From the NCBI GenBank assembly GCA_947034895.1, contig OX344761.1, forward strand, positions 83,903,839 through 83,967,838: a DNA stretch of 64,000 bases, written 5' to 3'. Below the pieces are notes generated by a model that saw nothing but the letters and a program-made list of their open reading frames with translations, made no database searches and had not been told where the DNA came from. The DNA is from Rhytidiadelphus loreus. Lineage: Eukaryota; Streptophyta; Bryopsida; Hypnales; Hylocomiaceae. The position numbers were made by a program, and so were the translations under genes. Shown here in pieces: positions 61,311 through 64,000 of the stretch. The first letter of the stretch is position 1. Every line of letters starts with the position of its first letter.

Positions 61311-62408
61311 TAACTTACAAACGGTACACCATTCATTTCATTTGTTGGGAGACATATATACAAACATTGCACTTTTCCACTAGAATACATTTTTCTACAT
61401 TTTCTTTGTCAAAGACTAATGGAGGAGGAGGCTCAAAAACAGCTTGGGCATTAAGAACCTCCCCTACATAAGTGCCCCAAACAGTGCACAAACAGTGCAC
61501 AGGGATGTAGAAATGGAAGTGACTTTGTGTGGTGAGAAACTGCCATTCCATGTGTGTGGTTTTAGGCCATTGAGCAAGTGACATGGTTCATCATCACGTG
61601 TGATTTTGTCCATAATAAAGTCCTAAATTTGGTGAGGTCTACAAAATGGCTTTGAAATGTCAAAAAATAGCAAGAAAAGTTGCAAAATACGCATATGAGA
61701 TTGAATCACTTTCTACTAAAATGATATGAAAAATTTACCACAATAACTAAACTAAAAGGGGAACATAACCCAACAAATTTGATTAAAAATTAACATTGTA
61801 TGAAGGAGCTACAAGCCCCCAAATTTGTAGCCATGAAATGGAGTTTTGGGGAACTCAAATTGAACTTGTGAAATTTGATTGGCTTCCACAAAATCTATAC
61901 ATCTTGGATTAATTTGAAAATTTTACCACACAAATAGAAGAGAGAGCGCAAATTTTCAAGCAAGTTTTATTGAACACTAAAAATCGGATGCAAAAGTTAT
62001 AGCACTTTGAATTGGACTTAAAACTATGTGAAGATACTTTTGGTCATTCATGGTTTGTAGTAAATTTTGATTCACAATGGGAAGTGAATTGAATGGAAAC
62101 GTATAGTGGATCATTCTTAAACTCACTGGCTCCATTCAAAGCTATGTTTCGGTTCATCACAGTTGCACCTATGAGCATTAATAGGAACCGAGGCACCTTT
62201 GACTTTGGATAATCATATCTTATTCATTCCAAGTCAAAAAATTAAAATTTTTACTATTGTGTTCCTCATTTTTCTTTCTCCCACAAAAATGTAAAAATCT
62301 TTGGGTCCATCCATTTCTACACAAGGGTCTTTCTTCCTTTAGATGTGCACTTTGTGAGCCTTCTACCTTATATGGAGAAGAACAAAGTTAGTGTCTCCCT
62401 CCTCATTA

Positions 62409-63204
62409 CACTAAAAAGGGTATTTAGTGTTGGATTACATTTAGTGTAATTACCACCCTACTTGACCCTACACTAAATGTCAATTTTAGGACGATTAGTG
62501 TAGTACTAAACTTCAATGCGCCACCTTTGTGTTGTCTTCACTTTTGTCATCTCCTTCCTTGGACTTCTTCCCTGGACTTCCTTTGCAATTTGCTTCTGCG
62601 ACCTTACCTTGTATGTTGCCTTTTGGGCCTCTCTTCCATTCCGACTTGGTTACCTTACCTACGGCTTGGCTTCTTCTCTTCTGTTGATATCCCGCTTCTC
62701 CGCACTTACAATTCCTTGAGTGAGTGAATTTTTTGTGTTTGTGTGGTGGGGGTGGTGGGGGTTATACTCCCGCATTCCCGCCTCCCGTGAGTGGTTTGAA
62801 TCTCCCGCCTATTCCTGCTCCCGCTTGCTCCATCGCTCCTTGTTGCGGCATGAACCATACTTCCATGAACAACAAGTTCCAGCCCAAGTATGAAATCTGT
62901 ATTTTTTTGGCTCTAAATATTATTTCCCCCCCCCCCTTATTTGATATTCAAAGACTTCTTTTATTGCACATGTTTTCCACATTTTCTACTCCTTCCATCA
63001 TTTTCCTTGTCTTTAATATTTTTCTTTCCAAATTCTTTTTTTACCTTCTAACACTAAATGTAAACCTCTTCATATTTCAGATTTACCATAGAGTACTTTT
63101 AGTGTTAGAAATTACATTTAGTGTTACTTACTTTAGTAGGGTAAATGATATTTAGTGTCATGGTTCGCAAATAGTATTGCCAACACTAAATACCCTTTTT
63201 AGTG
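62409..63204. mobile_element. TA-inserting MITE with CACTAAA ends (796 bp)
   Basis: Ends CACTAAAAAGGGTATTTAG and its reverse complement, flanked by TA on both sides (62,407-62,408 and 63,205-63,206). Copy A has the empty site with a single TA at 5,986-5,987. A 2-bp TA duplication fits Tc1/mariner-type insertion, although the CACTA start is unusual for that group. Open frames inside are not supported as genes. Confidence 0.75.
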
Positions 63205-64000
63205 TAGTTTTCTCAAAAACTTTCATTCCTCAAGTTTTTCTTACGGAGGTGGAAACACCAAAAACCATCAATAAAAGTGTCGGCTCCCTAGACCACTGAA
63301 ACTGTCACATAGGTGGCCCCTAAACCAAATCTTCAAAAATCAGTAGTTAGTGAATCAAAGTTAAGTATGTGTCCTTTATATGCGTCAACAAATCAAAGAT
63401 AAGCATTTGAAAGACACATTAACTAAAGTCTAGGCACATATTTAGAAACAGTCTATAGTACAGGAATAGGTACAGGGACGCTTTTGGGTGCCTTCACCTT
63501 AACAGTACACCATTCATTTCAATTTCTACAAGACACATACAGACATTGCACTCTTCCACTAGATACATTATTTTAAATTTACTTTTTCAGTGACAACTGG
63601 GAGAAGAAGAAGAGAGTCCGTTGGTGTCTTCTTTGCCATCCATTTTCTCAAATGCTTTCATTCCTCAAGAAAACTGCTGAAATGAAAAATATGAATTCGT
63701 GCCTCTTGCAGTATTTGGAAAATCGGCAGTAGTGGATGCAATTTTACCTTCAAAAGGCTACTCAGTGTTCCAACAATGCATCCAATAAGCAACCCAATGT
63801 CACATGTACACTAAGAACCATATCACTTTTTGAAGATTTCTTTCATCAACCACACTGCAATAATTAGAAGTAAGCGGTCCTATTAGTACATACTCCATGA
63901 GGAAGTTAGAGAGTGATTAGCATAAACATGAACTGCTAAATCACTTCCCAGCATTGTTCATCCCATGTCCACGACTTCAAGTTCATCTCTCCTAATTTTG

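Larger units (their letters stand above)
57855..64000. repeat. Copy B of the long direct repeat
   Basis: Colinear with 1-6,780 in the same orientation and still matching at the last base of the window. It lacks the hAT MITE, T1 and the 469-bp insertion of copy A, but has its own insertions at 58,851-59,242 and 62,409-63,204. Confidence 0.85.

Noticed and set aside
62516..63155. Frames of 66-143 codons inside the CACTAAA MITE
   Set aside because: No domains; proline-rich and low-complexity, overlapping frames, and the element is non-autonomous.

Overview
The window looks like nuclear DNA of a land plant outside the seed plants. It is AT-rich and gene-poor, has GT-AG introns, and is crowded with nested DNA transposons. 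The strongest clue is a disease-resistance-type gene that fuses a helical region, a TKL-like protein kinase, an NB-ARC domain and leucine-rich repeats (kinase-NBS-LRR). That architecture is known mainly from mosses and other bryophytes. The assignment is inference from architecture, not from a database match.

Layout. (1) 1-6,780 and 57,855-64,000 are two diverged direct copies (A and B) of one sequence, about 57.9 kb apart, and both run off the window. Differences between the copies expose exact insertions of several non-autonomous elements. (2) 6,780-10,857 holds a foldback element, a TTAA-flanked element and the left arm of a second foldback element. (3) 10,858-28,281 is one 17.4-kb Mutator-like element with terminal inverted repeats beginning CA....GCTAGCGTG and a perfect 10-bp target duplication (AACTTTTGAT). 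It sits at the axis of the foldback element whose arms flank it. It carries two divergently transcribed genes: a two-exon MULE-type transposase (minus strand, 1,187 residues, WRKY-GCM1-like zinc region and SWIM zinc finger), and an approximately 12-exon gene (plus strand, about 1,260 residues) joining a ParB-like DGNHR domain to a beta-class DNA amino-methyltransferase fold whose catalytic motif is altered. Eight copies of a ~90-bp near-palindromic hairpin lie only inside this element and only in its introns and flanks. (4) 28,282-34,600 is a mosaic of repeat fragments, including a tiny SINE-like retroposon with target duplications. (5) 34,600-45,658 holds a GC-richer promoter-like zone, a long AT-rich stretch and the kinase-NBS-LRR gene. 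Its repeat domain is 42 exact 72-bp units, with one in-frame stop in unit 37, ahead of a ZZ-type zinc finger. (6) 45,660-57,850 contains a transposase C-terminal relic, a second 4.8-kb Mutator-like element of the same family without a transposase (9-bp target duplication CTTGGAATT), an AT microsatellite and more TTAA-flanked elements.

How things fit together. The Mutator-like family is present as one apparently complete element, one internally rearranged derivative and one relic, all within 42 kb. The two genes of the complete element share a divergent promoter region with a 77-bp tandem repeat, so they are probably co-expressed. A transposon-borne, bacterial-type methyltransferase-like protein beside a plant transposase is the most unusual system here. 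It could act on element DNA in methylation defence, target recognition or replication, but its function is not shown by sequence. The resistance-type gene is the only clear host gene.
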